Below, piece after piece: positions 26,582 to 35,518 of a stretch of 64,000 nt of DNA. The translations under genes and the position numbers were made by a program. Source of the DNA: Sporosarcina sp. BI001-red (GTDB lineage: Bacteria > Bacillota > Bacilli > Bacillales_A > Planococcaceae); NCBI RefSeq assembly GCF_003384035.1, contig NZ_QQAK01000011.1, positions 310,001-374,000 on the forward strand, given 5' to 3'. Each line of letters opens with the position of its first letter. Position 1 is the stretch's first letter. The notes beneath the pieces are model-generated. The model did no database searches and was not told the origin of the DNA. It saw only the letters and a program-made list of their open reading frames with translations.

Positions 26582-29203
26582 TTAAGACCCCTCTCGTATT
26601 GGAAAGTAGAGTGTAAATGTGCTGCCTTCCCCAGGTTTACTATCGACTTCGATTTTCCCCTCATGCGCTTCCATAATTCCTTCGCAGATAGATAATCCCA
26701 AGCCCGTTCCTCCTGATCGTCGTGTGGCAGTGACATCCACTTGATAAAATCGGTTAAAGATTTTCTGTAAATGCTCTTTCGAAATACCAATTCCATTGTC
26801 CGACACTGCAATCGTTAAGTATTTTTCCTTTTTTTCCAAGGTGATGTGGATCTGCTTTCGTGGATGGTCGTTATATCGTAATGCATTCGTAAAGAGATTC
26901 ACTAGCACTTGCTGTACCCGAGTTTTGTCTGCGTAGAAGAATAGGTAATCTTCCGCTTTGTTGTGGAACGTTAGGGTTGCCCCTTCTTTTAGTGTAATAG
27001 GCACGAGTTCAATCGATTTCTCAATCACATGGTCTGCTCGAACCATATTCCGTTCAATATACATTGAACCCGATTCGATTTTAGAAATATCCATCCAATC
27101 ATCGACTAAGTGTTGAATACGTTCAATGTCTTCATGAACTCCTTCAAGCAATTCATGTTGGAAGTCCTGTTCCCATTCGACATCTTCCCGCAACAGCGTT
27201 TCTACACTTCCTCTTATGTTCGTAATCGGAGTTTTGAATTCATGGGAAGTTAAAGAAATCAAATTATTTTTCAACGTGTCAATTTCTTCTTCTTTTGTTA
27301 TATCTCTTATGAGCAGTCCCTCGCCAATCTTTTTCTCATCGGATACAACAGAGAACTTGTGGAGCATATAAAAATCGGTGTTCCCTGATTTCGTTTTGTT
27401 TTCAAGTTTCAGTTCACTCGCTTCCCCGTTAAAAAATGAAGCGAGCTCTTCTCCAGTAATTTCAAACAGAACGTTAATACGATCGAGAACATCAGACAAA
27501 CGTCCCAGGGGTACATTCGTACCGTCTCCATCGATTACATTCAAAAAGAATTCGTTTACATACTCGACTTCATGGTCGTTATTAAGGAGCATAACCCCTT
27601 CTGACATACTTTCCAGAACAGCATCGAGTTCCGCATGCTTATTTCGATAACGCTCAAATAACAATTTGTTTTGCAACATAATTGCAAGTGACCGAGAGAA
27701 CGTTTGAAGAAACGCTTGTTCTTTGGGCTTTATCGTCTGCTCGTCTTGCAGATCCACAATAAGATATCCGCTAGGTAAACCATCCAATACAATCGGTTCC
27801 ATATGATGATTCGTACCATGAACGTTAGTCTTTAAATACTGTTGCAAACTATTATCGGAGTAAATCTTTTCGCACGTCACAGCTATTTCACGAAACCAGA
27901 TGTGTACATTAAATGGAACAGACTGTTTAATACTATTTAGACATAATTGAATAAAATGCGGTAAGTCCATTTTCGATGAAACCGGAGTAATGAGTTGATT
28001 AACTGCTTGTAATTCTGCATTTCGCCGTTCTAAATTTGATGTTCGCTCATGAACACGAGCTTCAAGTTCTGAATTCAACTCCATAAGCTCGACTCGGTTT
28101 TCTTCAATTTCAGACATCATATCATTGAAATGCGTAAGTAAATCCGTCATTTCTTGCGGTCCTTGAATGCGTTCAGCTAATTCAACCGGTAGATTCGTTT
28201 TGTAACTCGTTGTATAACGTTTTATAGTATCCAGTAAATTTCGGATGGTTCGCCCAAGACGATTCGTCAAAAAGACACTAGCGAGTACCACAACCAAAGC
28301 TGTGATTGGGATAAACCATAAAATCGTTTTGGTAGCACTTCTGAGTGGCTTGTTAATAAGAGTGGAGGGATTTGCAATCCATACCGTCCAACCCAGTTCT
28401 CTGATTTTTGCATAGGTGATGAACTCTTTTTCTTTGCCTTCGTCTTTGATGGTCAAGCTATTCATGGATTGATTCTCTTGATCGGTAATTTTTTGTACAG
28501 TTTTCGAATTAGTCAAATTGACCATTTCCGTCCTTGTATTAACGTCAGGATGCACAATCACATTGTTATCTTGATCCAGTAAAACGGCGTAACTGGCTTC
28601 TCCGGTTATTCTCGTGGATACATAATTTTCTAACGCATTTAAATCGATTGCCCCTAAAATATATCCTTCCATCTTGCCATCACTGCCGAAAATTGGTGAA
28701 ACAATTGCAACGAGCAACGTATCTGTTCCACCTCGACCGTGGAATACATGCGAAATCACTTGTTCGTTCGTTTCCAGCAGTTCTTTGTAATACGATCGAT
28801 CGCTAAAATCCAAATGCTCACGTGTTGCACCATCGGTATAAGACCTTGGATAAAAGACGAGGGACTTTCCGTCTTTATCGCCAACATATAAGTTGACGAA
28901 ACCCGGATAGTTGTGTTTAATATCTCGGAGTTTCTCTTCAACTTTGTCTGGTTGATTGTTCTCTAAAAGTGGTGCAATACTCGTAGACATCGTTTCTATG
29001 ATTCGTCCGTGCTGTTCCATATAGCCTTCAATATTATCTTCTAAAAACTCGGTTACTTTTGTTTGACTGTCCTGATTATCTTCGATTAACGAAGAGAGCT
29101 GGAAGTATTGAAAAATTCCGAGGAGAATAATTGAAGTCAGTCCAATTGTGAGAAACGAATAAATTAGTTCCTTTTTAAAAGAACGCGATCGTCTATTCTT
29201 CAT
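26582..29203 (-). CDS. Sensor histidine kinase with extracellular dCache-type domain
   Basis: An 873-residue membrane kinase. In order: TM1 (about 12-33), an extracytoplasmic dCache-like sensor of ~260 residues (FVNLYVGDKDGKS, SDRSYYKELLET, VAIVSPIFGSDGKMEGYILGA), TM2 (about 295-318), HAMP and coiled coil, a GAF-like segment, a PAS domain around HAELDAVLESMSEGVMLL, HisKA with His654 in LTSHEFKTP, and HATPase_c with DNGIGIS and GGTGLGLS. dCache domains sense small molecules outside the cell. ATG 29203 is chosen over 29209 because GGGGGGAG lies at 9 nt. It follows carbamate kinase in the ureide cluster. Confidence 0.92.
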   Translation of the reverse strand: MKNRRSRSFKKELIYSFLTIGLTSIILLGIFQYFQLSSLIEDNQDSQTKVTEFLEDNIEGYMEQHGRIIETMSTSIAPLLENNQPDKVEEKLRDIKHNYPGFVNLYVGDKDGKSLVFYPRSYTDGATREHLDFSDRSYYKELLETNEQVISHVFHGRGGTDTLLVAIVSPIFGSDGKMEGYILGAIDLNALENYVSTRITGEASYAVLLDQDNNVIVHPDVNTRTEMVNLTNSKTVQKITDQENQSMNSLTIKDEGKEKEFITYAKIRELGWTVWIANPSTLINKPLRSATKTILWFIPITALVVVLASVFLTNRLGRTIRNLLDTIKRYTTSYKTNLPVELAERIQGPQEMTDLLTHFNDMMSEIEENRVELMELNSELEARVHERTSNLERRNAELQAVNQLITPVSSKMDLPHFIQLCLNSIKQSVPFNVHIWFREIAVTCEKIYSDNSLQQYLKTNVHGTNHHMEPIVLDGLPSGYLIVDLQDEQTIKPKEQAFLQTFSRSLAIMLQNKLLFERYRNKHAELDAVLESMSEGVMLLNNDHEVEYVNEFFLNVIDGDGTNVPLGRLSDVLDRINVLFEITGEELASFFNGEASELKLENKTKSGNTDFYMLHKFSVVSDEKKIGEGLLIRDITKEEEIDTLKNNLISLTSHEFKTPITNIRGSVETLLREDVEWEQDFQHELLEGVHEDIERIQHLVDDWMDISKIESGSMYIERNMVRADHVIEKSIELVPITLKEGATLTFHNKAEDYLFFYADKTRVQQVLVNLFTNALRYNDHPRKQIHITLEKKEKYLTIAVSDNGIGISKEHLQKIFNRFYQVDVTATRRSGGTGLGLSICEGIMEAHEGKIEVDSKPGEGSTFTLYFPIREGS

Positions 29204-29260
29204 TCTCATCTTCTCCCCCCGTGATTACTTTTTATGTAACTTAAAATGGTTATGTACATA

Positions 29261-29304
29261 CCAAAACGGTATTGGCTTGTGTCATAACGACCAAAGCCAA
29301 TACC
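29261..29304 (-). terminator. Hairpin after carbamate kinase, partial terminator
   Basis: An 11-bp perfect stem GGTATTGGCTT/AAGCCAATACC (29268-29278 with 29294-29304) is followed on the minus strand by only a weak T stretch (GTTTTGG). Some read-through into the two-component genes is likely. Confidence 0.55.
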
Positions 29305-29314
29305 ATTCATTGGT

Positions 29315-30253
29315 TTACTTTTTAATTTGTGTTCCAGCTTTACCTTCAACTGCTTGGTCAGCTTGTCCAAGTGAACAAATAATAGCACGTCCACCCATTT
29401 TTGCGAACTCCATTGCCGCTTCCATTTTAGGACCCATGCTGCCTGCAGAGAATTGACCTTCATCTGCATAGCCTTTTGCTTCTTCAAGCGTAATTGTGCC
29501 AAGCGCTTTTTGATCTGGTTTTCCGTAGTTTACAAATACGTTATCGACATCAGTCAAGATCATAAGAACGTCCGCTTTCGCCTCTTCTGCTAAACGGAAC
29601 GCACTGCGGTCTTTATCAATAACCGCTTCAATACCTGTTAAGCTACCATCTTCTTCACGTACAACAGGTATTCCGCCCCCGCCTGAAGCGATAACAATAA
29701 TGTTGTTATCAGTCAGTAATTTAATTGTATCGGAGCTTAAGATCGACTTCGGATTTGGAGAAGCAACAACACGTCTCCATCCACGACCTGCGTCTTCTTT
29801 TACATCCCAGCCTTTTTCTTCTGCCAATTGCTTTGCTTCCTCTTCTGAATAGAAGACACCGATTGGCTTCGATGGGTCTTCAAACGCCGAGTCATTTCGA
29901 TCGACTTCTGTTTGAGTGAGCATGCTAACCACTTCGTTTTTGAGACCGAGTTTATTCAATTCGTTCTTCAATGTTTGTTCCATCATGTACCCTATGAATC
30001 CTTGTGATTCTGCGCTACATACGTCAAGTGGAAGTGCGGGAACAACATCTTTTGCTTCTTCATTCTGACGAAGAATGTTGCCTACTTGCGGGCCGTTGCC
30101 ATGTGTAACAATGACTTCGTGACCGTTTTTGACAATTTTCGCGATGATTTCAGTACTAATCCGTACGTTTTCACGCTGATTCTCATAAGTCGCCTCCTGC
30201 TTAGGTTGCAAGATTGCGTTTCCCCCAAGGGCAATTACTACTTTTTCTGTCAT
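29315..30253 (-). CDS. arcC: Carbamate kinase (catabolic, AllK/ArcC-type)
   Basis: A 312-residue amino-acid-kinase fold enzyme: VIALGGNAIL, VTHGNGPQVGN, GRGWRRVVASPNPK and FSAGSMGPKMEAA. It converts carbamoyl phosphate + ADP to ATP, CO2 and NH3. Its adjacency to allF-G-H (overlap of 4 bp with allH) shows that its carbamoyl phosphate comes from oxalurate rather than citrulline; this is the role of AllK in E. coli. AGGAGG lies 8 nt before ATG 30253. Confidence 0.94.
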   Translation of the reverse strand: MTEKVVIALGGNAILQPKQEATYENQRENVRISTEIIAKIVKNGHEVIVTHGNGPQVGNILRQNEEAKDVVPALPLDVCSAESQGFIGYMMEQTLKNELNKLGLKNEVVSMLTQTEVDRNDSAFEDPSKPIGVFYSEEEAKQLAEEKGWDVKEDAGRGWRRVVASPNPKSILSSDTIKLLTDNNIIVIASGGGGIPVVREEDGSLTGIEAVIDKDRSAFRLAEEAKADVLMILTDVDNVFVNYGKPDQKALGTITLEEAKGYADEGQFSAGSMGPKMEAAMEFAKMGGRAIICSLGQADQAVEGKAGTQIKK

Positions 30254-31170
30254 TCTAGTTTCCTCCTTAGCGCTAGTAAGCCGAGTAACATGCCAAAAAC
30301 CGTATCAATTCCAGAACTATGCCCCATATCGAGCAATTCGGAAAGCAATGTTTTCAGCATATAAATATCTGTCTTCCGTGTCAATTCTGAAGCCGCTTGT
30401 ACTACTGTCGAACTGAATTGTCCTTCTAATGCGTAGAGTAAGTACTCCCTACCTATATCAGTCGTAAGACTCTCTTTCTCAATGAGCCGTTTTAACGTCT
30501 CTAAAAATGCTGTCGATAAAATCCCTGTTGCTTCATGGATGGCGAGTAAGCCTACTAGATGATCGTCACCTGACGGGGTCAGTCCTTGTCCCCGGCCGAT
30601 GACAAATCTTAGTTGCTGTTCAATATCGATCGTGTTTGAAGAATCTAATACATCTAGTAACGAAGTGAAACGTTGCTCTGTCAGTCCACTAGGAGAACTT
30701 CCTTCTAAGTGTCTGGTTAGCCATGATTCGACATCGATGTCTAAGCCTGTCACTCGTGGTTCTTCAAGTAAAATAGATGCAAACATTGCCAAGTTATCGG
30801 ACAGTAGCTCATTCGTTACAAGTTCACTAGATATCCTCCAGTCAAAAGGATCCGCACCAACAATGCTCACAATTGGTCCTGTCTCTCCAAATGCGAGACA
30901 GCGTTCCTTTGGTTCCCAAGAGACCGAGGAGTTTTCATTTATCCCATTCAGTAGCTGTCGTAATTGTTCTGATGTTAGATGGATACCGAATGGTAAACGT
31001 CCGTTCTTCACTGTTCCCACGAAAAATAAGCAATTTCCACTTCTGATATTCAACCCATTTTGAAAGATACTATGGATCTGACAAACAGGATGATTTGCTA
31101 AATGGAATGGAATCTGTTGCTGGTATTCAGTCGCATGCAGGATTGTTAGCCTTGCTTGCGGGCTGGCCAT
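30250..31170 (-). CDS. allH: Oxamate carbamoyltransferase subunit AllH (DUF2877, YlbF-like)
   Basis: A 306-residue DUF2877 protein with the diagnostic GRGQGLTPSGDDHLVGLLA motif at about residues 190-208. In E. coli, AllF, AllG and AllH (formerly FdrA, YlbE, YlbF) together form oxamate carbamoyltransferase, which splits oxalurate with phosphate into oxamate and carbamoyl phosphate. Its start overlaps the allG stop (TAATG) and its stop overlaps carbamate kinase (ATGA). The role of this subunit within the complex is not known to me. Confidence 0.88.
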   Translation of the reverse strand: MASPQARLTILHATEYQQQIPFHLANHPVCQIHSIFQNGLNIRSGNCLFFVGTVKNGRLPFGIHLTSEQLRQLLNGINENSSVSWEPKERCLAFGETGPIVSIVGADPFDWRISSELVTNELLSDNLAMFASILLEEPRVTGLDIDVESWLTRHLEGSSPSGLTEQRFTSLLDVLDSSNTIDIEQQLRFVIGRGQGLTPSGDDHLVGLLAIHEATGILSTAFLETLKRLIEKESLTTDIGREYLLYALEGQFSSTVVQAASELTRKTDIYMLKTLLSELLDMGHSSGIDTVFGMLLGLLALRRKLE

Positions 31171-32433
31171 TAGATCAAGCCTAACTTCACAGCATATGCT
31201 TCCAGTGCCTTTTCAAAACATTCTTTAGGAGCACGAACAGTACCTGCACCTACTTGACCCATCCCTGCTTTTTTGTGTGCAATTCCTGTGTTGATGACTG
31301 GCTCAATACCTGTCTCGACTACTTTACGAGCATCAATTCCTAGACAAGCACCTTGGAAATCCCAAGTTGGAATAGTGAAGTTACTATTCTGGGATACACA
31401 AATCTCTGTCATTTCATTACTTGTTTCAAGTGCATCGTCAAATCCACCTGCTCCTACAAAACGTGTTACGCCAGGTGCTGCGATCATTGCCATACCACCG
31501 ACACCGAAAGTTTCAGTAATCGCGCTGTCCCCGATATCCGGGTTAGCATCATCTTGGGAATACCCAGTAAAGAATAGACCTTGTGGCGTGTTAACTGGCG
31601 CTGTGAACCACTCGTCCCCCATTCCGCTAATGCGGATTCCGAAGTCTTTACCATTACGGCACATTGCTGTAACGACAGTTCCGTCTTGAATAGTGCGAGC
31701 TCCGTCCATTACGGCTTTAGCTGTTGCCATCATGATATTCAAGAAGAATTGATCTGTATCCGCCAAAAATTGAATAACGTCTTTACGATCGCTTTCATTT
31801 ATATCCAACTGTACGATGTACGGGCTGATCTCTTTCAAGAAAATTAAGGACGCGGCAATATTACGTTGGTGGAACTCATCCCCCATGGTAATTGCTTTTG
31901 CGATGATAACGTTCAAATTCAAGCCATCTTCAGTGAGCGTAAGAGCTTTTGCAATCGTCGGTCCAAGCACGTTTTGCATCCATTTCAAACGATCGATGAC
32001 TTCCTGTGAATTAGCGCCAAAACGAAGAACTTTCCCGATCCCTTCGTTCATGATGCAGTAGGCTTCGTTACCGTCTGTACGGTTTTCTACAACGAATACT
32101 GGCATGTTAGCAGAGGTGATACCACCCATTGGTCCTACTGCGTTTACATGGTGACACGGGATGAATTTCACTTCGCCGCCTGCTAGTTGCTTTTCCGCTT
32201 CTTCTTCGTTAGATGCCCAACCCTCATAGATCGAAGCACCGATACAAGATCCTTGCATCGGACCGGTCATATCATTCCACACTATCGGTGGACCTGCATG
32301 TAGCAATACCTTTCCGTCATTCAGTTCTTTAATTTTATCTTTAGCCGGTACAACATCCACTAGAAATGGAGCCGATCCAGTAATTTTATCAACAACTGCT
32401 TTGTTTGCTTCATCCATTGACTTGTAGTTCATA
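31170..32433 (-). CDS. allG: Oxamate carbamoyltransferase subunit AllG (DUF1116, YlbE/YahG-like)
   Basis: A 420-residue DUF1116 protein: LLHAGPPIVWNDMTGPMQGSC, HHVNAVGPMGGITSANMPVFV, GDEFHQRNIAAS and FTGYSQDDANPDIGDSAITETFG are family hallmarks. GTG 32442-side codons extend the frame, but ATG 32433 has GAGGTG 8 nt upstream and is taken as start. It is the second gene of allF-G-H-arcC, about 100 bp after allF. Confidence 0.9.
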
Positions 32434-32533
32434 ACGTACACACCTCATTCGTCATATTTACAGATGCCACCATCTGCATGGAGAAGGCCCAGTCCAGAGC
32501 GGATCTGGACCTTCTATCTTCATCACTCTGAAA

Positions 32534-34282
32534 TTATTTCAGTAAGCTCAAGATTTTAGCCATACGTGCATTACCGCCAGCAACTGGACGCCAGTCGTAT
32601 TGGACGAACTGTGTGCCTGTATCTGATAGCGCACCAGTAAAGCCTTTCAGACCAACGTTAATGACGCGTGGGCGTTCCGAAACGAGTAACGCAATGTCTT
32701 CAGATACAGAGAGATCGAATTTCTTAGCTGACTTAGTTCCTTCTACATGTTTCTTCTGGTTGTCTTCTACGTGAAGGCCAACAATATTAAGCGCAGTACG
32801 GACCGCTTCGTTGTTTGTCTCTTTAACGATTACGCCAGCTTCTTTCAACTGTTTCACGTGACCGTCATAGCTTTGGGGATCGTTTTTCGTACCACAAACA
32901 GTTGCGACAACGTGTAATGTACGGCCGCCTTCTTTTGCTTTTGCTACTGCTTTGTTGATAGAAGGAAGCAACGCGCTAGCCATGTCATCGTGTGAGCCAT
33001 ATCCAAGGACGAAGTCGAGCAAGATAACAGCTGTTGTTTCATCAGCACCCGCTTGTTCGATGAACTTCGAACGAGTTTCCGGATCGATCATTGGATGTGG
33101 TTTCCCTTGTGTATACTTGTCATCTCCAAGGTCAACGATTTCCTGACCCTCGTGCTTTAAGACGTAGCCTTCTTCGTTTTTAATATGTGTGCCAAGACCT
33201 AATGCGTCAGAAATTAGAACTGCCGCTTCAGAAGCGAGTGTACCACCAGAGTACAATCCTTTTAGCGTTTTCTGACCTTCTTTCAAGCTTGAATTCTCTA
33301 CAGTGAAGTCGCCTGAGTTGTAGTCTGCTTTCACTTCGTTACCACGTGCTAGATCCACTGCAATATGTGCAGTTTCCGCGAGTGTATATGCTTGGTAGAC
33401 ATTGCCTTCATACTGTTCAGGCTTTTCTCCAAGGAATACAGCAACGACTGGCTTCGTCAAGCTTTGAAGAAGTTCCATTACTTCGTTACGCACGTGTTCT
33501 GCAGGTGGCTTCGAAATAATCGTGATAATTTCAGTCTGACTATGGTTTTCAAGAGCACGGATTCCATCCATCATCGTAATTGCACCGATTGGATCTTTCA
33601 GGTCACGTCCACCTGTACCGATTGCGTGGCTTACGCCTTCTCCTAAGCGATCGATAATTGTAGAGACTTCCTGAATTCCTGTTCCTGATGCACCGACAAG
33701 TCCGATACGACCTTTGTTCACTACGTTTGCGAATGCCAAAGGAACACCATCAAGAATTCCAGTACCGCAGTCAGGTCCCATGACAAGTAAACCTTTGTCG
33801 TGCGCTTTTTGCTTTAATCGTAATTCGTCCTCTACGGATACGTTATCACTAAACATGAACACGTGAAGGCCACGGTCCAATGCCTTGTCCGCTTCTTCTG
33901 CTGCATATTCACCTGGAACTGAAATCATAGCAACGTTTGCATTTGGTAATGCATCTACCGCTTTATCCCACGTACGTACCGTTTCAAATCCTTGCTTCTT
34001 GTTGCTAATGGATTGGTCATTCAAATATTGTTCTACTTTTTCCAGCACTGAATCCATCATGTCTGCATTGTCTGAGTCGACAACAATTGCCATGTCGTTC
34101 GATTCTGCTGCTTCTAGTTCTTCTGTATGCAACCCTGCATCTTTAAAGATGTCTTTGTTAGCTGGTGTCGCCATCATAATTTGTACTTTGTTGAGACCTT
34201 CCATAGTTGCTACTGAGTTTGTAAGCAACATGAGGTTAATGGAGTCTTGGTACGAGTTCTTCTTGATAATCGTATGAAGCAC
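32534..34282 (-). CDS. allF: Oxamate carbamoyltransferase subunit AllF (FdrA, succinyl-CoA-synthetase-like)
   Basis: A 582-residue FdrA-family protein (E. coli FdrA ~555). It resembles fused succinyl-CoA synthetase chains: MGPDCGTGILDGVPLAFAN and IGLVGASGTGIQEVSTIIDRLG in the SucD-like part, then SLKGLYSGGTLASEA and HPMIDPETRSKFI in the SucC-like part. The start is GTG 34282 (GTG CTT CAT ACG) because AGGGGTGA lies 5 nt upstream; no good site precedes the longer frame, which runs through the promoter. It is first gene of the ureide operon, driven by the repeat-containing promoter at 34395-34460. Confidence 0.9.
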   Translation of the reverse strand: MLHTIIKKNSYQDSINLMLLTNSVATMEGLNKVQIMMATPANKDIFKDAGLHTEELEAAESNDMAIVVDSDNADMMDSVLEKVEQYLNDQSISNKKQGFETVRTWDKAVDALPNANVAMISVPGEYAAEEADKALDRGLHVFMFSDNVSVEDELRLKQKAHDKGLLVMGPDCGTGILDGVPLAFANVVNKGRIGLVGASGTGIQEVSTIIDRLGEGVSHAIGTGGRDLKDPIGAITMMDGIRALENHSQTEIITIISKPPAEHVRNEVMELLQSLTKPVVAVFLGEKPEQYEGNVYQAYTLAETAHIAVDLARGNEVKADYNSGDFTVENSSLKEGQKTLKGLYSGGTLASEAAVLISDALGLGTHIKNEEGYVLKHEGQEIVDLGDDKYTQGKPHPMIDPETRSKFIEQAGADETTAVILLDFVLGYGSHDDMASALLPSINKAVAKAKEGGRTLHVVATVCGTKNDPQSYDGHVKQLKEAGVIVKETNNEAVRTALNIVGLHVEDNQKKHVEGTKSAKKFDLSVSEDIALLVSERPRVINVGLKGFTGALSDTGTQFVQYDWRPVAGGNARMAKILSLLK

Positions 34283-34333
34283 AAAAATCACCCCTGTAAG
34301 TATATTTTTAAATCTGCGAGCTTGCAGTAGCAT

Positions 34334-34382
34334 GTGTTTCCCTAATCGATGAACACAAAACTTGTGCGCAAGCTGGTTTTGT
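34334..34382 (-). promoter_or_regulatory. Leader hairpins in the allF 5' untranslated region
   Basis: Between the predicted start of transcription (~34388) and the GTG start, two inverted repeats share bases: GTGTT/AACAC (34334-34338 with 34352-34356) and ACAAAAC/GTTTTGT (34355-34361 with 34376-34382). They cannot form fully at the same time. A regulatory leader is possible but unproven. Confidence 0.3.
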
Positions 34383-34394
34383 TTATCCAAACTA

Positions 34395-34460
34395 ATTGTA
34401 ACGCAATTTGCATTACAGACGAATAAAATACTAGAGTGTAACATTACAAAAACATAAAAT
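34395..34460 (-). promoter_or_regulatory. Activator-type promoter with two 19-bp direct repeats (allF copy)
   Basis: Given on the plus strand: -10 complement ATTGTA (34395-34400), 10 nt, repeat A CATTACAGACGAATAAAAT (34411-34429), 12 nt, repeat B CATTACAAAAACATAAAAT (34442-34460). Repeat A is identical over all 19 bp to that upstream of the MFS gene at 25709-25727, and all spacings are the same. Confidence 0.72.
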
Positions 34461-34607
34461 TGTGAGTCGAAAGCTGTATTCTTGGCGTTTCGTGTCGTAA
34501 TATAGGTTCAGAAATAGTTTTATAGATTGTTATGTAGACTAGTAAAAGCACCAATTGAAATATTTAGTGAGTAGGATAGGAACGTATTAAGAAAAGAGGA
34601 TGCGGTT

Positions 34608-35477
34608 ATGGCAGAGACTTTTGTTTATAAACATGTGAATGGTTGTGCAATTCAAGGAGTACTTCATGAAACCGCTTTGGAACAGGCACCTTTACTGATC
34701 TACATTCACGGTGGCGGACTGATTTGGGGGACTCGGAATGACATGAACCGTGAGCAAATCCGTCTATACAATGAGGCTGGATTCAATGTGTTTTCTGTCG
34801 ATTATCGTCTTGCTCCTGAGTCTCGACTTTCTGAAATTCGGGATGACCTGAAGGATTTGTTGGCTTGGATTAAGACCGAAGCGCACGCTCAATTCGACTT
34901 CAATCGTGAACGAGTTGCTGTAATTGGTAGTTCAGCAGGAGGATATCTGGCCCTGTTATCAGGTACATTTGAAGTGAAGCCAGATGCCATTGTTTCGTTT
35001 TATGGATACGGACAAGTTACGGGTGACTGGTATCAGCAACCCAGTCCACATTTTACGTCGATGACGATGGTGCCTGAACTGTTGGCAAAACAACTGATTC
35101 AGCCAAATCCGATTTCATCGGCTCCGATCGAACGGCGATATGCGATTTACTTATATTGCCGTCAGCAAGGCACGTGGCTCGATTGGGTGGCAGGTTCTGA
35201 TGCTACAAGTAAAAGCGATCTGACGCAGTATGCACCTGTTGAATTAGCAGATACAGACTTTCCAGCAACCCTTCTTATACATGGGGATGTTGACGAGGAT
35301 GTCCCGTACGCGGAGTCTGTTGCCATGAAAGCAAGACTAGATTCAGTAGGTGTTCCGAACGAACTCATGACGATAGCTCAGGGGAAGCATAACTTCGATG
35401 CCAACATGGACGACCCTGACTCTGTGCACGCTGTGAAGCATGTAATAGAGTTTTTACAAGAACGGTTTCAATTATGA
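34608..35477 (+). CDS. Alpha/beta hydrolase (HSL/esterase-lipase type)
   Basis: A 289-residue alpha/beta hydrolase of the hormone-sensitive-lipase branch: oxyanion-hole HGGG (about 33-36), nucleophile Ser in VIGSSAGGYLA, acid in HGDVDEDVPYA and His in QGKHNFD. No signal peptide, so it is cytosolic. It diverges from allF and is followed 41 bp later by allD on the same strand, so a ureide or ester substrate in the same pathway is possible; no such function is established for the family. GAGG lies 8 nt before ATG 34608. Confidence 0.85.
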   Translation: MAETFVYKHVNGCAIQGVLHETALEQAPLLIYIHGGGLIWGTRNDMNREQIRLYNEAGFNVFSVDYRLAPESRLSEIRDDLKDLLAWIKTEAHAQFDFNRERVAVIGSSAGGYLALLSGTFEVKPDAIVSFYGYGQVTGDWYQQPSPHFTSMTMVPELLAKQLIQPNPISSAPIERRYAIYLYCRQQGTWLDWVAGSDATSKSDLTQYAPVELADTDFPATLLIHGDVDEDVPYAESVAMKARLDSVGVPNELMTIAQGKHNFDANMDDPDSVHAVKHVIEFLQERFQL

Positions 35478-35518
35478 AGACAATTTAAATTACTAGCAGA
35501 ACTAAAGGAGTGTTGGAG

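Noticed and set aside
34283..34444. N-terminal extension of FdrA/AllF in the same frame
   Set aside because: It runs through the predicted promoter repeat and leader and has no ribosome-binding site; GTG 34282 has AGGGGTGA.
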